A stretch of DNA of 40,567 bases from Candidatus Stahliibacteriota bacterium (GTDB lineage Bacteria; Hydrothermota; UBA3072): assembly GCA_030668705.1 (NCBI GenBank), contig DAOVFB010000004.1, positions 1 through 40,567 of the forward strand, in the 5' to 3' direction. The notes under the pieces were generated by a model that saw nothing but the letters and a program-made list of their open reading frames with translations, was not told the DNA's origin and made no database searches. Within the stretch, counting starts at the first letter, position 1. Each line of letters starts with the position of its first letter. Position numbers and translations under genes: made by a program. Positions 1 to 6,133 of the stretch are shown here, piece after piece.

Positions 1-110
1 GAGTTGCTTTCGCTCTCTGGAAGAAAAGAGAAAAATACAATGAAGATAAACATATGGCTGCTGTACAAAGACATCAAATTAGAAATAAATTGGCAAGAAA
101 ATCAGCATGA
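1..110 (+). CDS. C-terminal end of an unidentified protein (partial)
   Basis: A reading frame open from the left edge (third base) ends in TGA at 108-110 and gives 35 residues, rich in Lys/Arg and ending RNKLARKSA. The composition looks like the basic tail of a real protein, and the other two forward frames either stop sooner or look less protein-like. No domain can be recognised in so short a piece. The start lies outside the window. Only the frame and the stop are supported. Confidence 0.45.
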   Translation, partial: VAFALWKKREKYNEDKHMAAVQRHQIRNKLARKSA

Positions 111-261
111 ATACTTAGGGGGTTGACATAGTAATTCTAAAGGATGGACTCTGGACTAGTATTCACATATCCCTTATCACTTACCACTTATCACATACCA
201 CGATAGTCCTAACCGAATAACCGACCAACTTATATACTTATAGCTATTTTGCTGATAGTCT

Positions 262-281
262 GGAGTAGCAGAGCTTGTTCT
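262..281 (+). repeat. REP-like element, degenerate copy
   Basis: It starts with GGAGTAG followed by CAGAGC-TT-GTTCT. Compared with the perfect copy at 347-369, one stem base has changed and the closing bases are lost. It belongs to the same class as the elements flanking the transposase gene near 39.7-40.4 kb. Confidence 0.6.
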
Positions 282-346
282 TATGGGAGAGATCTTTCGG
301 TCTCGATTTCTTTTGTGGGAAAGCCCTTCCGGGCTTGATTTATTCT

Positions 347-369
347 GGAGTAGCAGAGCTTGCTCTGCG
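347..369 (+). repeat. REP-like element GGAGTAG + hairpin
   Basis: The tag GGAGTAG (347-353) is followed directly by a perfect stem: GCAGAGC, loop TT, GCTCTGC. The same 24-base unit (with a leading T) recurs inside the doublets at 39745-39768 and 40383-40406. A GTAG tetranucleotide next to a short hairpin is the known signature of REP elements mobilised by RAYT transposases. Confidence 0.8.
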
Positions 370-406
370 ATTTATTATATCCTCTAAATGGGAAATGGCG
401 TATAAC

Positions 407-505
407 GGTTCGCGGGTATGCGAAGCCCGTAAGGGTTTGGGTGAGCGTAAGCGAACCGCATACCCGCTGATAAGTGACCCCGATAGGGGCAAGGTGCGAA
501 GCACC
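407..505. repeat. Cluster of nested and interlocking hairpins
   Basis: Perfect complements are GGTTCGC (407-413) with GCGAACC (451-457), and GCGGGTATGC (412-421) with GCATACCCGC (458-467). Their order is A-B-A'-B', so they interlock (pseudoknot order) or are alternative folds. Small hairpins follow with tight loops: CCC-GTAA-GGG (426-435), CCCC-GATA-GGGG (478-489) and GGTGC-GAA-GCACC (493-505). It could be a structured RNA, a single-strand DNA structure, or stacked REP-like insertions; the sequence alone does not decide. Confidence 0.5.
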
Positions 506-511
506 GCAGAG

Positions 512-526
512 TTCCGCCCCCTCGCT
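512..526 (+). repeat. Left arm of 15-bp inverted repeat flanking the HXXEE gene
   Basis: TTCCGCCCCCTCGCT is the exact reverse complement of 994-1008. The two arms enclose 467 bases that contain little besides the single small membrane-protein gene. Confidence 0.75.
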
Positions 527-549
527 CAACACATCTCCAGTTAATCAAT

Positions 550-954
550 TTACTCATTTGGCATACCTTTCCAGAGGAAATATATCATCGGCAAACTCAT
601 GATCAAGAGTCCAATTCCAGTATATCCACCAGCAAATCCATCAAAATATCTCCCGGTTATAATTGTTGCAATATTATGTCCAATTCCCTGTAATCCCATA
701 AAGCCAACATACACGATACTAAGTTTATATGCCCATCGTTTATTATTCAAAACAAAATAGAATAAAACTGCTGGAATACAAAAAAGTATCCAATTGATTA
801 TTAAATACAATCCAAGACCAATTTTGTTCAGTATCCAAAACCGTCCCCAAACCTCTTCAAATACATGAGCCACATGTCCAACCAGCATCAAAAGATATAA
901 AGGAATAACTTTGTTTTTCTTAAGGATATTTACTTTCGCAGATGACATATTCAT
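550..954 (-). CDS. HXXEE-family small membrane protein
   Basis: A 134-residue protein with about four hydrophobic membrane segments. It carries the sequence HVFEE near residues 30-34 in the first membrane segment, which is the H-x-x-E-E signature of the HXXEE family (membrane proteins of unknown chemistry; conserved His and Glu suggest metal binding). A second conserved-looking GHN lies near residue 95. I chose the start at 954 because GGAGG lies 7-8 bases upstream; an in-frame ATG at 1014 has no ribosome site and would add residues from the flanking repeat. The gene stands alone between perfect 15-bp inverted repeats in a repeat-rich region with no neighbours on its strand, which suggests it arrived as a cassette. 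The function is unknown. Confidence 0.75.
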   Translation of the reverse strand: MNMSSAKVNILKKNKVIPLYLLMLVGHVAHVFEEVWGRFWILNKIGLGLYLIINWILFCIPAVLFYFVLNNKRWAYKLSIVYVGFMGLQGIGHNIATIITGRYFDGFAGGYTGIGLLIMSLPMIYFLWKGMPNE

Positions 955-993
955 TTTAATTCCTCCTTTTTTAATAAATGTTTCCTTTCTCAA

Positions 994-1008
994 AGCGAGG
1001 GGGCGGAA
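994..1008 (-). repeat. Right arm of 15-bp inverted repeat flanking the HXXEE gene
   Basis: AGCGAGGGGGCGGAA is a perfect inverted copy of 512-526. It sits 40 bases upstream of the gene's start codon, so any promoter of this gene lies in or beyond the repeat. On the minus strand the sequence just outside it includes GTTAAGT (1013-1019), which fits the integron R' consensus GTTRRRY, but no partner box or integrase is visible. Confidence 0.75.
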
Positions 1009-1078
1009 TTTCACTTAACTCGTTTATATCAGACAGTGTCGGATATCATTCTATATCGGGAGTATATGCGACTATGTC

Positions 1079-1120
1079 GGATATACATCCCGCTCATCAA
1101 CTGTGGGGCGGGATATATCC
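1079..1120. repeat. Long imperfect hairpin
   Basis: GGATATACATCCCGC (1079-1093) pairs with GCGGGATATATCC (1108-1120) with a two-base bulge, leaving a 14-base loop. It could be a terminator-like or REP-like remnant. There is no T-run on either side. Confidence 0.55.
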
Positions 1121-1303
1121 CTATCATAGAATAAATTTGTTCTTTCATAAATCCCACTTATCCACTTTCATATTGTCTAATGGACTTTTTATCTTTCTTA
1201 AATCCGTTCCAGGCTGACTGCTGGATATTTTGATTTTACTACCTTTCATTTCACTTATGATAGTATAATTAAATACAGGAAAAGTCAAGAAGACAAGCAC
1301 CGT

Positions 1304-1330
1304 CCCCCTTTTCCCCCTTTTCCCCCTTTT
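1304..1330. repeat. Tandem repeat, 3 x CCCCCTTTT
   Basis: Three exact head-to-tail copies of a 9-base unit. The minus strand therefore has three G5 tracts separated by A4. That is one tract short of a classical intramolecular G-quadruplex. It is probably prone to slippage. Confidence 0.85.
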
Positions 1331-1377
1331 GACTACTTGAGTTCGTGGAGTTTGTAGCGTTGGTTGCGTTCAAGATC

Positions 1378-1399
1378 GAGGCCAGGAGGCCTCTCCCAC
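1378..1399 (-). repeat. REP-like hairpin with GTGGGA tag (copy 1 of 4)
   Basis: Read on the minus strand: GTGGGA, then the perfect hairpin GAGGCC-TCCT-GGCCTC. The layout (GTRGG tag, then a GC-rich stem) matches the known REP elements of Pseudomonas and Xanthomonas. Confidence 0.65.
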
Positions 1400-1409
1400 A
1401 AGAAACAAA

Positions 1410-1484
1410 GGGCAGGTGCTCACCCCGTGTAATAAAAATGTATCCCCAGAGTTTCCTATCACATGGGGTAAGACCTGCCCCTAC
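1410..1484 (-). repeat. REP-like long hairpin with GTAG tag (copy 2 of 4)
   Basis: Read on the minus strand: GTAG, then GGGCAGGT paired with ACCTGCCC 56 bases away. An inner stem pairs 1421-1430 with 1461-1470 (ACCCC/GGGGT core). It is longer than its neighbours and may be a composite of two elements. Confidence 0.55.
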
Positions 1485-1489
1485 AAAAC

Positions 1490-1514
1490 GGGCGACTCAC
1501 CGAGTCCCCCCTAC
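1490..1514 (-). repeat. REP-like hairpin with GTAG tag (copy 3 of 4)
   Basis: Read on the minus strand: GTAG, then GGGGGGACTC-GGT-GAGTCGCCC. The inner GACTC/GAGTC stem is perfect. Only 5 bases separate it from copy 2. Confidence 0.6.
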
Positions 1515-1550
1515 ATCTATTTCAAACCGTGTAGAAACCGTGACTAAGAA

Positions 1551-1574
1551 TCGCGACAGGGATGTCGCTCCTAC
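1551..1574 (-). repeat. REP-like hairpin with GTAG tag (copy 4 of 4)
   Basis: Read on the minus strand: GTAGGA, then the perfect hairpin GCGACA-TCCC-TGTCGC followed by GA. This is very close in form to the well-known GTAGGAGCG-type REP of gammaproteobacteria. All four copies in this array point the same way. Confidence 0.7.
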
Positions 1575-1607
1575 ATTTTGCATTTTTCACTTTGCATTTT
1601 GCATTGA

Positions 1608-1620
1608 TGACCTTCGGTCA
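1608..1620 (-). repeat. Hairpin containing the mnmA stop codon
   Basis: TGACC-GAA-GGTCA on the minus strand: the stop TGA of mnmA forms the 5' arm. There is no T-run after it, so it is not a standard terminator. The TTTGCATT repeats and REP array that follow may have been inserted right behind the gene. Confidence 0.4.
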
Positions 1621-2634
1621 TTCTATCCATCCACTCCCAATAACGGCAATACCTTCATAAATAACTGCAAGTTGTCCTGGAGTTATTTGAAACTCGGGTT
1701 TTAGAAAATCGAGTCTAAATCTATCTCCCCCTAGCTTTATTCTCGCTTTAAAGGGAGTCTGTGTAGAATATGTCTGGACAGAATAGACCTTATTATTTTC
1801 TGGAGGAACCAGCCATATCGGGTCACTCGCTAAAAGAGACTTACTCAGGCATTCTTCCCTTATGCCAACCACGAGCAGGTTTTCCTCCGGGATTATACTC
1901 TTTACATATAGAGGAACACTCAGGAGAGTCGTAAGTCCCCTTCTCTGTCCCACTGTATAGTACGCAATTCCCTTGTGAGCCCCGATCCTTTTCCCGTATA
2001 CATCCTCAATTGGGCCCGGTTCGCCTGCTTCGGGATAACGTTTTTTAACCAATTCCGCATAATCTCTATTTACAAAGCAGATATCTGCTGAGGAATGCCA
2101 CTCCATCTCTTTGAAAAATTCCCTGGATTTCAGCATAACATCCGTCTTACCCATCTTCTCCAAAGGTAGCTTTGTCCGCTTTAGTATTTCTTTATCCACC
2201 CTTGAGAGGAAATATGCCTGATCATTACTGCCTTTTCCCCTCATAAGGGGATATTCCTCATCGGAGGTTTTGGCATAATGTCCGGTCGCAATAAAGTCGC
2301 AGCCGAATTCTTTCCTCGCATCTTCCAATAAAGGGAATTTTATTCTTCTATTGCAAACGATACATGGAGATGGTGTACGCCCCATTTTATATTCACCCAC
2401 AAAATAATCCACTATAGTTTCCTTAAATGTTTCTCTCATCTCCCTTTCGATTAATTCTATCCCCAGTTTCTCACAAACTGACCTTACCCGCTCTATCTGG
2501 AACTCTTCCGACCCAACCTCAGTAAATACACCTGTCACTCCAATGAGTGTATAATTTTGCTCTTTTAGAAGAAGGGCGGAAACCGCACTATCTATCCCTC
2601 CACTTAAACCAATAACTACTCGCTTTTTTAACAT
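1618..2634 (-). CDS. mnmA: tRNA-specific 2-thiouridylase MnmA
   Basis: MnmA puts sulfur on U34 of tRNA-Lys, -Glu and -Gln in the cytoplasm, using ATP and a persulfide relay. The 338 residues show the N-type ATP pyrophosphatase P-loop SGGIDS (residues 11-16), the catalytic cysteine region SPCIVCNRRIKF (C91/C94), the family motif ATGHYAK (116-122), the second redox cysteine in DICFV (C186) and the tRNA-contact motif YTVGQRRGL. The length is a little below E. coli MnmA (368). A good promoter, TTGACA-N16-TATATT, ends 6 bases before the ATG, and no Shine-Dalgarno sequence is present, so a leaderless mRNA is predicted. This promoter overlaps the stop codon of the hydrolase gene upstream. Confidence 0.95.
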   Translation of the reverse strand: MLKKRVVIGLSGGIDSAVSALLLKEQNYTLIGVTGVFTEVGSEEFQIERVRSVCEKLGIELIEREMRETFKETIVDYFVGEYKMGRTPSPCIVCNRRIKFPLLEDARKEFGCDFIATGHYAKTSDEEYPLMRGKGSNDQAYFLSRVDKEILKRTKLPLEKMGKTDVMLKSREFFKEMEWHSSADICFVNRDYAELVKKRYPEAGEPGPIEDVYGKRIGAHKGIAYYTVGQRRGLTTLLSVPLYVKSIIPEENLLVVGIREECLSKSLLASDPIWLVPPENNKVYSVQTYSTQTPFKARIKLGGDRFRLDFLKPEFQITPGQLAVIYEGIAVIGSGWIE

Positions 2635-2640
2635 AGAGAA

Positions 2641-2668
2641 AATATAAATAAGTCTTTTGTTATGTCAA
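2641..2668 (-). promoter_or_regulatory. mnmA promoter, predicted leaderless
   Basis: TTGACA (2668-2663), 16-bp spacer, TATATT (2646-2641), then TTCTCT and the ATG at 2634. The expected +1, about 7 bases past the -10, is the A of the start codon. The TGA inside TTGACA is also the stop codon of the upstream gene. Confidence 0.75.
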
Positions 2669-3612
2669 CACAATGTGTTAAATTCAGGCTTCTCTCCAGG
2701 CAAAAGATTCCTTTTGAAAAAATCCCTCGTGTAAAACAGCAGGAACACGTAGAAAGGATACATAAGCAGATGTCCTGCGGGAAGAAGAATAAGGGGAGGA
2801 TTTCCAAGGGCTCTACTTAGCTCAAAAACTGATTGCAAAGGAATTATAGGGTCACAAATTCCGTTAACCATTACCACTTTTCTTGGATAATTAAGATGGG
2901 AATATGTAAGTGGGTCTATTATAAACCAGGGAAAGTCGGGCCTTCTCCACCCATCTTTTCTAAAATCCCGAAGAAACTCATTAAATTTTTTCAAGGTATC
3001 AATATAATCAGTATCTGTCACACCCCTCCCCTTTAAAAGCCTCTTTATTGCTATCCCAACAAATCCCTCCCATAAAACTCTGTTTATATTACCACCCGAT
3101 GAAATGGCAATCCCAGCAGAGAATCTATCATCTATTCCCATGAGAATATGCATAATTACCGCTCCAAGGCTTATCCCGAACAGTCCTATTTCTTTACCAG
3201 GACAAAAATCGCCAAGTGCTCTTATTTCCTTTATTGTCTGCAGGAAAGCGCTCCCGGAAAGGGGCAGATTTGTGGAAAGGAAGAGTTCTCCATTTTTATA
3301 ACCATCTGGTGTCCTTTTCATATGGTAGGGGAGTATATAAACGAATGAGTCAAAACCTGCTTTTGCAAGGGAGGTTGCAATGCCTTTTTCACAGAAGGCT
3401 CGGGAGCGAAGACCGGGTAATATTACTACTGATTTTCCCCTTCTGTTAAGTTTGGGCCTATATTGAAGAGCATAGGCAGTATTATTTTCTTCATAAAGTG
3501 TCTTTAAGGCTGATGGCCAGGAGAGTTCTATAACGTCGTATTCCCTTCCCCTCCTCAGGTACCTTTTATTCAGTCTATCGATTTTTTTATATCTAAAGAT
3601 TTTTCTGTACAT
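2665..3612 (-). CDS. Alpha/beta hydrolase family protein
   Basis: A 315-residue protein with the alpha/beta-hydrolase nucleophile elbow GISLG (Ser148), an oxyanion-type strand-turn VVILPGLRSRAF (62-73), a likely acid in GICDPIIP and a likely catalytic His in PAGHLLMYPF near the C-terminus. It has no signal peptide. The C-terminal tail includes a short hydrophobic stretch (YVFLLFYTRDFF), so membrane contact is possible. The substrate is unknown; a lipid or ester hydrolase is the most likely guess. The gene overlaps the end of the next upstream hydrolase by 20 bases. The ribosome site is weak, so coupled translation is likely. Confidence 0.75.
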   Translation of the reverse strand: MYRKIFRYKKIDRLNKRYLRRGREYDVIELSWPSALKTLYEENNTAYALQYRPKLNRRGKSVVILPGLRSRAFCEKGIATSLAKAGFDSFVYILPYHMKRTPDGYKNGELFLSTNLPLSGSAFLQTIKEIRALGDFCPGKEIGLFGISLGAVIMHILMGIDDRFSAGIAISSGGNINRVLWEGFVGIAIKRLLKGRGVTDTDYIDTLKKFNEFLRDFRKDGWRRPDFPWFIIDPLTYSHLNYPRKVVMVNGICDPIIPLQSVFELSRALGNPPLILLPAGHLLMYPFYVFLLFYTRDFFKRNLLPGEKPEFNTLC

Positions 3613-4315
3613 CTGTACAGAAATCTTTTATTATCGGGATAATTTCAGGATTAGAAAGGATACCGTGTCCTCCTTTGTCTATCCAGTATACATCACTACA
3701 GTTTTTAAGCCACTTTATAAAAAAACTGGCATTTTTAGGTGATGCAATATCCTCATGCTTGGAAAAGATCAGAAGGGTAGGTATCGATAGTCCCTTCACA
3801 TAATCAGGGGATTCCTTAACAAGGTCAATTAAGTCAACAACTGTAGTAATATTAAAGTTATGAAAAACCAATTTATCTGAGTCCTTTTTGCTACTCTCTG
3901 GTAATAGGAATTGTATCTTTGGTTTAATGGATAACAAAAGTTCCAGACTCCTGGATAGTTGGTAAATTGGAGCCATCGCAATAATGCCTTTAACTGGATA
4001 TTCATTGGCAAGATGAAATGCTAAATTCGCTCCAAGGGAATTTCCACCAACAAAGACATCACCCACCTTTTTTCTAAAATTCAGGAATTCCTCGGTGGCC
4101 CCTTTTAGTAACTCGCCCGGGGTTAATTGAAGCACATCTCTCCAGCAGGTCTTGTATTCTCTGGGACAAAGTCCATGTCTTGGGAGATTCGGGGTTTCTA
4201 CATAATACCCTGCTTCCTCAAGGGCTTCTTTTAGAGGTAATAGTTCTTCTCTACTTTTGGTTACTCCGTGCATTAAGAAAATACCTGTCTTTTTATTCTT
4301 CTTTTGTTGACTCAT
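3593..4315 (-). CDS. Alpha/beta hydrolase (carboxylesterase/monoacylglycerol lipase-like)
   Basis: A 240-residue cytoplasmic protein with oxyanion motif LMHG (14-17), nucleophile elbow GNSLG (Ser93), an acid in KHEDIASP and a catalytic His in GGHGIL near the C-terminus. This layout matches small carboxylesterases such as Est30 and bacterial monoacylglycerol lipases. The start is supported by an AGGGGG site 8-9 bases upstream. It is the first gene of a pair with the 315-residue hydrolase; two different hydrolases in tandem suggest sequential breakdown of a lipid or ester. The physiological substrate cannot be read from the sequence. Confidence 0.85.
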   Translation of the reverse strand: MSQQKKNKKTGIFLMHGVTKSREELLPLKEALEEAGYYVETPNLPRHGLCPREYKTCWRDVLQLTPGELLKGATEEFLNFRKKVGDVFVGGNSLGANLAFHLANEYPVKGIIAMAPIYQLSRSLELLLSIKPKIQFLLPESSKKDSDKLVFHNFNITTVVDLIDLVKESPDYVKGLSIPTLLIFSKHEDIASPKNASFFIKWLKNCSDVYWIDKGGHGILSNPEIIPIIKDFCTDVQKNL

Positions 4316-4343
4316 TGAATTAACCCCCTTTCTCCGGCTTTCT

Positions 4344-4371
4344 AATATACCTCTTATCTTATATTAGTCAA
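4344..4371 (-). promoter_or_regulatory. Promoter of the hydrolase pair
   Basis: TTGACT (4371-4366), 16-bp spacer, TATATT (4349-4344). The transcript would have a leader of about 20 bases containing the AGGGGG ribosome site. It has the same spacing as the leaderless promoters of this window but is followed by a normal leader. Confidence 0.65.
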
Positions 4372-4484
4372 GATTTCCCCGTTTATAATTACTATTTATA
4401 AATGTCCTACTCCATTATTATTTGTAAATATCGCATCAGGTGGTAATATTTCATAAAAATGGTAATTAGCATTAGATAAGAGAG

Positions 4485-4570
4485 GACTTGCCAGTAAAAA
4501 AAGCGCCTCGGAGGGCGAGCGGCAATTTCAACGCCGGTGAAATTGACCGCGTCTTTTTGTGTGGCAAGTC
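4485..4570. repeat. 86-nt nested three-stem structure between operons
   Basis: The outer arms GACTTGCCA (4485-4493) and TGGCAAGTC (4562-4570) are perfect inverted copies, extended by matching A-rich/T-rich runs and GCG. Inside are two hairpins: CGCC/GGCG (4504-4517), and a long GC-AT stem, 4519-4530 with 4538-4550, one bulged base, 7-base loop. It sits in the gap between the RND operon end and the hydrolase promoter. It may be a bidirectional terminator, a small RNA or a short palindromic mobile element. Confidence 0.65.
4496..4517 (-). terminator. Terminator of the RND operon
   Basis: On the minus strand the hairpin CGCC-CTCCGA-GGCG is followed by C and seven T (4502-4496). It lies about 100 bases past the stop codon of the last barrel gene, at the place where the seven-gene operon should end. 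Confidence 0.6.
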
Positions 4571-4613
4571 TGAACGGTTAACCAAGAGAAAGAAATGGGT
4601 AGGGGGAGAAGGA

Positions 4614-5240
4614 CTACCTCCTGAACTCTCCCATAACAATACCAGCTTTTATATATATTTGGCTGAGGTCCAGTTCCGGCCCACCATAGACCTGCCCACC
4701 CTCGACAAATTCCCAGTCAGGTTTCTCGAATCCATGAATGTATCCTCCTGTTAGACGGACCCCTACATAATCAGTGAGAGGAACAAGAATACCTGCACTA
4801 CCGGAGATCGATAAACAAGAACCAGTAAGATAAGCAGTCCCTCCAGGATTATCGAGTATTCCACTGAATGTAACACTATCAGATTGACTGGTAATAGTGA
4901 TATTGGCATGGGAATATCCGCCTCCAATCTTAAGACAGGCCATTAAATAAGGAGGGCCGAAAAAATATCCCACTTCATACATCCTTGCACGAAAAGAAAG
5001 ATCAAGGGAAAGTCCTCTATCCTCCTGGTGTTGATCTCCACTTATATTAGCAACACCAATTAGAACATTGTTCTGAATCATAGAAGCCGACCAGCTCCAT
5101 CCCCAACTTCCCTTCTCGAATTCATGGGATAAAGCGTTCGCCCTGAATTCATCATTTAGCGTCCCAATATCATTATGTATTGAATAATCCAGATCCGCTC
5201 CGATTATTCCTGTGGTAATGGCAAATAGTAATATCAACAT
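4614..5240 (-). CDS. Outer-membrane beta-barrel-like protein
   Basis: A 208-residue protein with an N-terminal signal peptide (MLILLFAITTGIIGA, cleavage near residue 15), then alternating polar/hydrophobic strands, many Gly and aromatic residues and no cytoplasmic-type motifs, as expected for a small outer-membrane barrel of 8-10 strands. No family is recognised. The start codon directly follows the stop of the preceding gene (TAAATG) with AGGAGG 8 bases upstream. It is the last gene of the RND export operon, so it probably serves that system or shares its control. The C-terminal residue is Arg, not the usual aromatic, so I am less sure that it is a barrel than for its neighbour. Confidence 0.55.
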   Translation of the reverse strand: MLILLFAITTGIIGADLDYSIHNDIGTLNDEFRANALSHEFEKGSWGWSWSASMIQNNVLIGVANISGDQHQEDRGLSLDLSFRARMYEVGYFFGPPYLMACLKIGGGYSHANITITSQSDSVTFSGILDNPGGTAYLTGSCLSISGSAGILVPLTDYVGVRLTGGYIHGFEKPDWEFVEGGQVYGGPELDLSQIYIKAGIVMGEFRR

Positions 5241-5834
5241 TTAAAACCTCCTTGCTATCCTTATATTTACACCTACTGCATATTCGTTATCATCTCCAGT
5301 CCCAAATCCATCCTTCCAATCATTATCCACTGAGAAGATGAAATCAGATACAACATCGACTGAAAGCACAAAACCAGAGAACGGAGTGGACACTCCGATA
5401 CCCCCACCAAGAGAGAGACTGTATCTATCAAATTCATTTCCATTTAGACTCCTCATCACCTCTCCATTGCTTTTGAATCTCCAGCGCATCAATCCAAGCC
5501 TGGCAGAAATATATGGCTTAATCTGTGTGGGAAAAGGATACCAATCGAGTGAAAGATTCCCCTCTACAAATTCAAATTCTTCACCAAGTACCCGTGAAAC
5601 AGCAATAAATGCCGTGGTATCACCCTGTTCCACCTCTATATATGCCAGAGACCGCGTCGATGCATCTGCTCTTCCTCCTTTTATACTGATATCATAGACA
5701 AGGTCGGGAATTATCTCTATATTAAAAAATACCTCTGCCGTAGGACCAAAGGATGGACTCACGATATCGTCTCCCCTTACTTCAAACACGCCTCCCCCTA
5801 TTCCTATTGCAAAAGAGAATAGTAAATATATCAT
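5241..5834 (-). CDS. Outer-membrane beta-barrel protein
   Basis: A 197-residue protein with signal peptide MIYLLFSFAIGIGGG, then about eight amphipathic beta-strands (for example GGGIGVSTPFSGFVLSVDVV) and a C-terminal Phe (IRIARRF), the classical signal for BAM-dependent outer-membrane insertion. The overall size and pattern resemble OmpW/OmpX-like barrels. Its ATG overlaps the stop of the PII-like gene (ATGA), so it is translationally coupled to the export operon. The role is not known; a link to the exporter's substrate or to envelope stress is plausible but inferred. Confidence 0.65.
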   Translation of the reverse strand: MIYLLFSFAIGIGGGVFEVRGDDIVSPSFGPTAEVFFNIEIIPDLVYDISIKGGRADASTRSLAYIEVEQGDTTAFIAVSRVLGEEFEFVEGNLSLDWYPFPTQIKPYISARLGLMRWRFKSNGEVMRSLNGNEFDRYSLSLGGGIGVSTPFSGFVLSVDVVSDFIFSVDNDWKDGFGTGDDNEYAVGVNIRIARRF

Positions 5835-6133
5835 CCTATACCCCTATATCTTTCTTCGATTTCTCCAACTGTAGCCAGAAATCCCTCTTCCCCCCAATCT
5901 TTTTTCACCTCCAGGAGCCTCTCTCTAAAGTTCTTATATCTATCATCCTCCAAACAGAAGCAATAAAACAGGAAATAGCCTGGCCAGAGGTGACTATCCA
6001 TATTTGGTTCTCTGCCTTTCAATCTCCCAAGAACCCTTGGAATCATTATATATTCATCAATACTTTCCTCTTTTAGCACCTCTTCGAATTGATCCTGTAG
6101 TCCCATATAGATTATAATCTCTACCTTTTTCAT
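5831..6133 (-). CDS. PG0541-like small transporter-associated protein
   Basis: A 100-residue cytoplasmic protein starting MKKVEIIIYMGLQDQFEEVL. The beta-alpha-beta pattern and the position directly behind an RND permease fit the PG0541 family of transporter-associated proteins, which have a ferredoxin-like fold reminiscent of PII regulators. The start overlaps the RND stop (ATGA). In Bacteroidetes these proteins are found with RND efflux genes; their function is not established, and sensing or regulating the pump is an inference. A PII-type T-loop is not obvious. There are two Cys near residue 60 (FYCFCLEDD), which could bind a metal. Confidence 0.6.
   Translation of the reverse strand: MKKVEIIIYMGLQDQFEEVLKEESIDEYIMIPRVLGRLKGREPNMDSHLWPGYFLFYCFCLEDDRYKNFRERLLEVKKDWGEEGFLATVGEIEERYRGIG

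Larger units (their letters stand above)
111..549. other. Gene-free, hairpin-rich intergenic region
   Basis: I see no credible gene here. Open frames on both strands are made of repeat sequence. The stretch holds two GGAGTAG-tagged hairpins (262-281, degenerate; 347-369, perfect), a GAGA/TCTC hairpin near 289-304, the hairpin AAGCCC-TTCC-GGGCTT at 321-336, and a dense hairpin cluster at 407-505, all described separately. The sequence just before 240 is AT-rich and unremarkable. Confidence 0.7.
1009..1617. other. Gene-free repeat region upstream of HXXEE and downstream of mnmA
   Basis: No gene is supported in these 600 bases. They contain a direct repeat TGTCGGATAT (1037-1046 and 1075-1084), a long hairpin at 1079-1120, three tandem CCCCCTTTT units (1304-1330), four REP-like hairpins on the minus strand (1378-1574) and three copies of TTTGCATT (1577-1605). 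Confidence 0.7.

Noticed and set aside
275-544. Open frames on both strands in the left repeat region
   Set aside because: They are built from hairpin repeats, lack ribosome sites and match no family.
400-1019. Integron cassette with attC sites around the HXXEE gene
   Set aside because: Only one 7-base box (GTTAAGT, 1013-1019) fits; there is no matching R'' box, no L boxes and no integrase gene in view. Kept only as a weak alternative.
1304-1330. G-quadruplex or CRISPR-like repeat
   Set aside because: Only three G tracts and units of 9 bases without spacers. No CRISPR array or cas gene is visible anywhere in the window.
4488-4754. An 88-codon plus-strand frame across the palindromic element
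   Set aside because: It consists of the hairpin element and antisense of the barrel gene, with no protein-like pattern.
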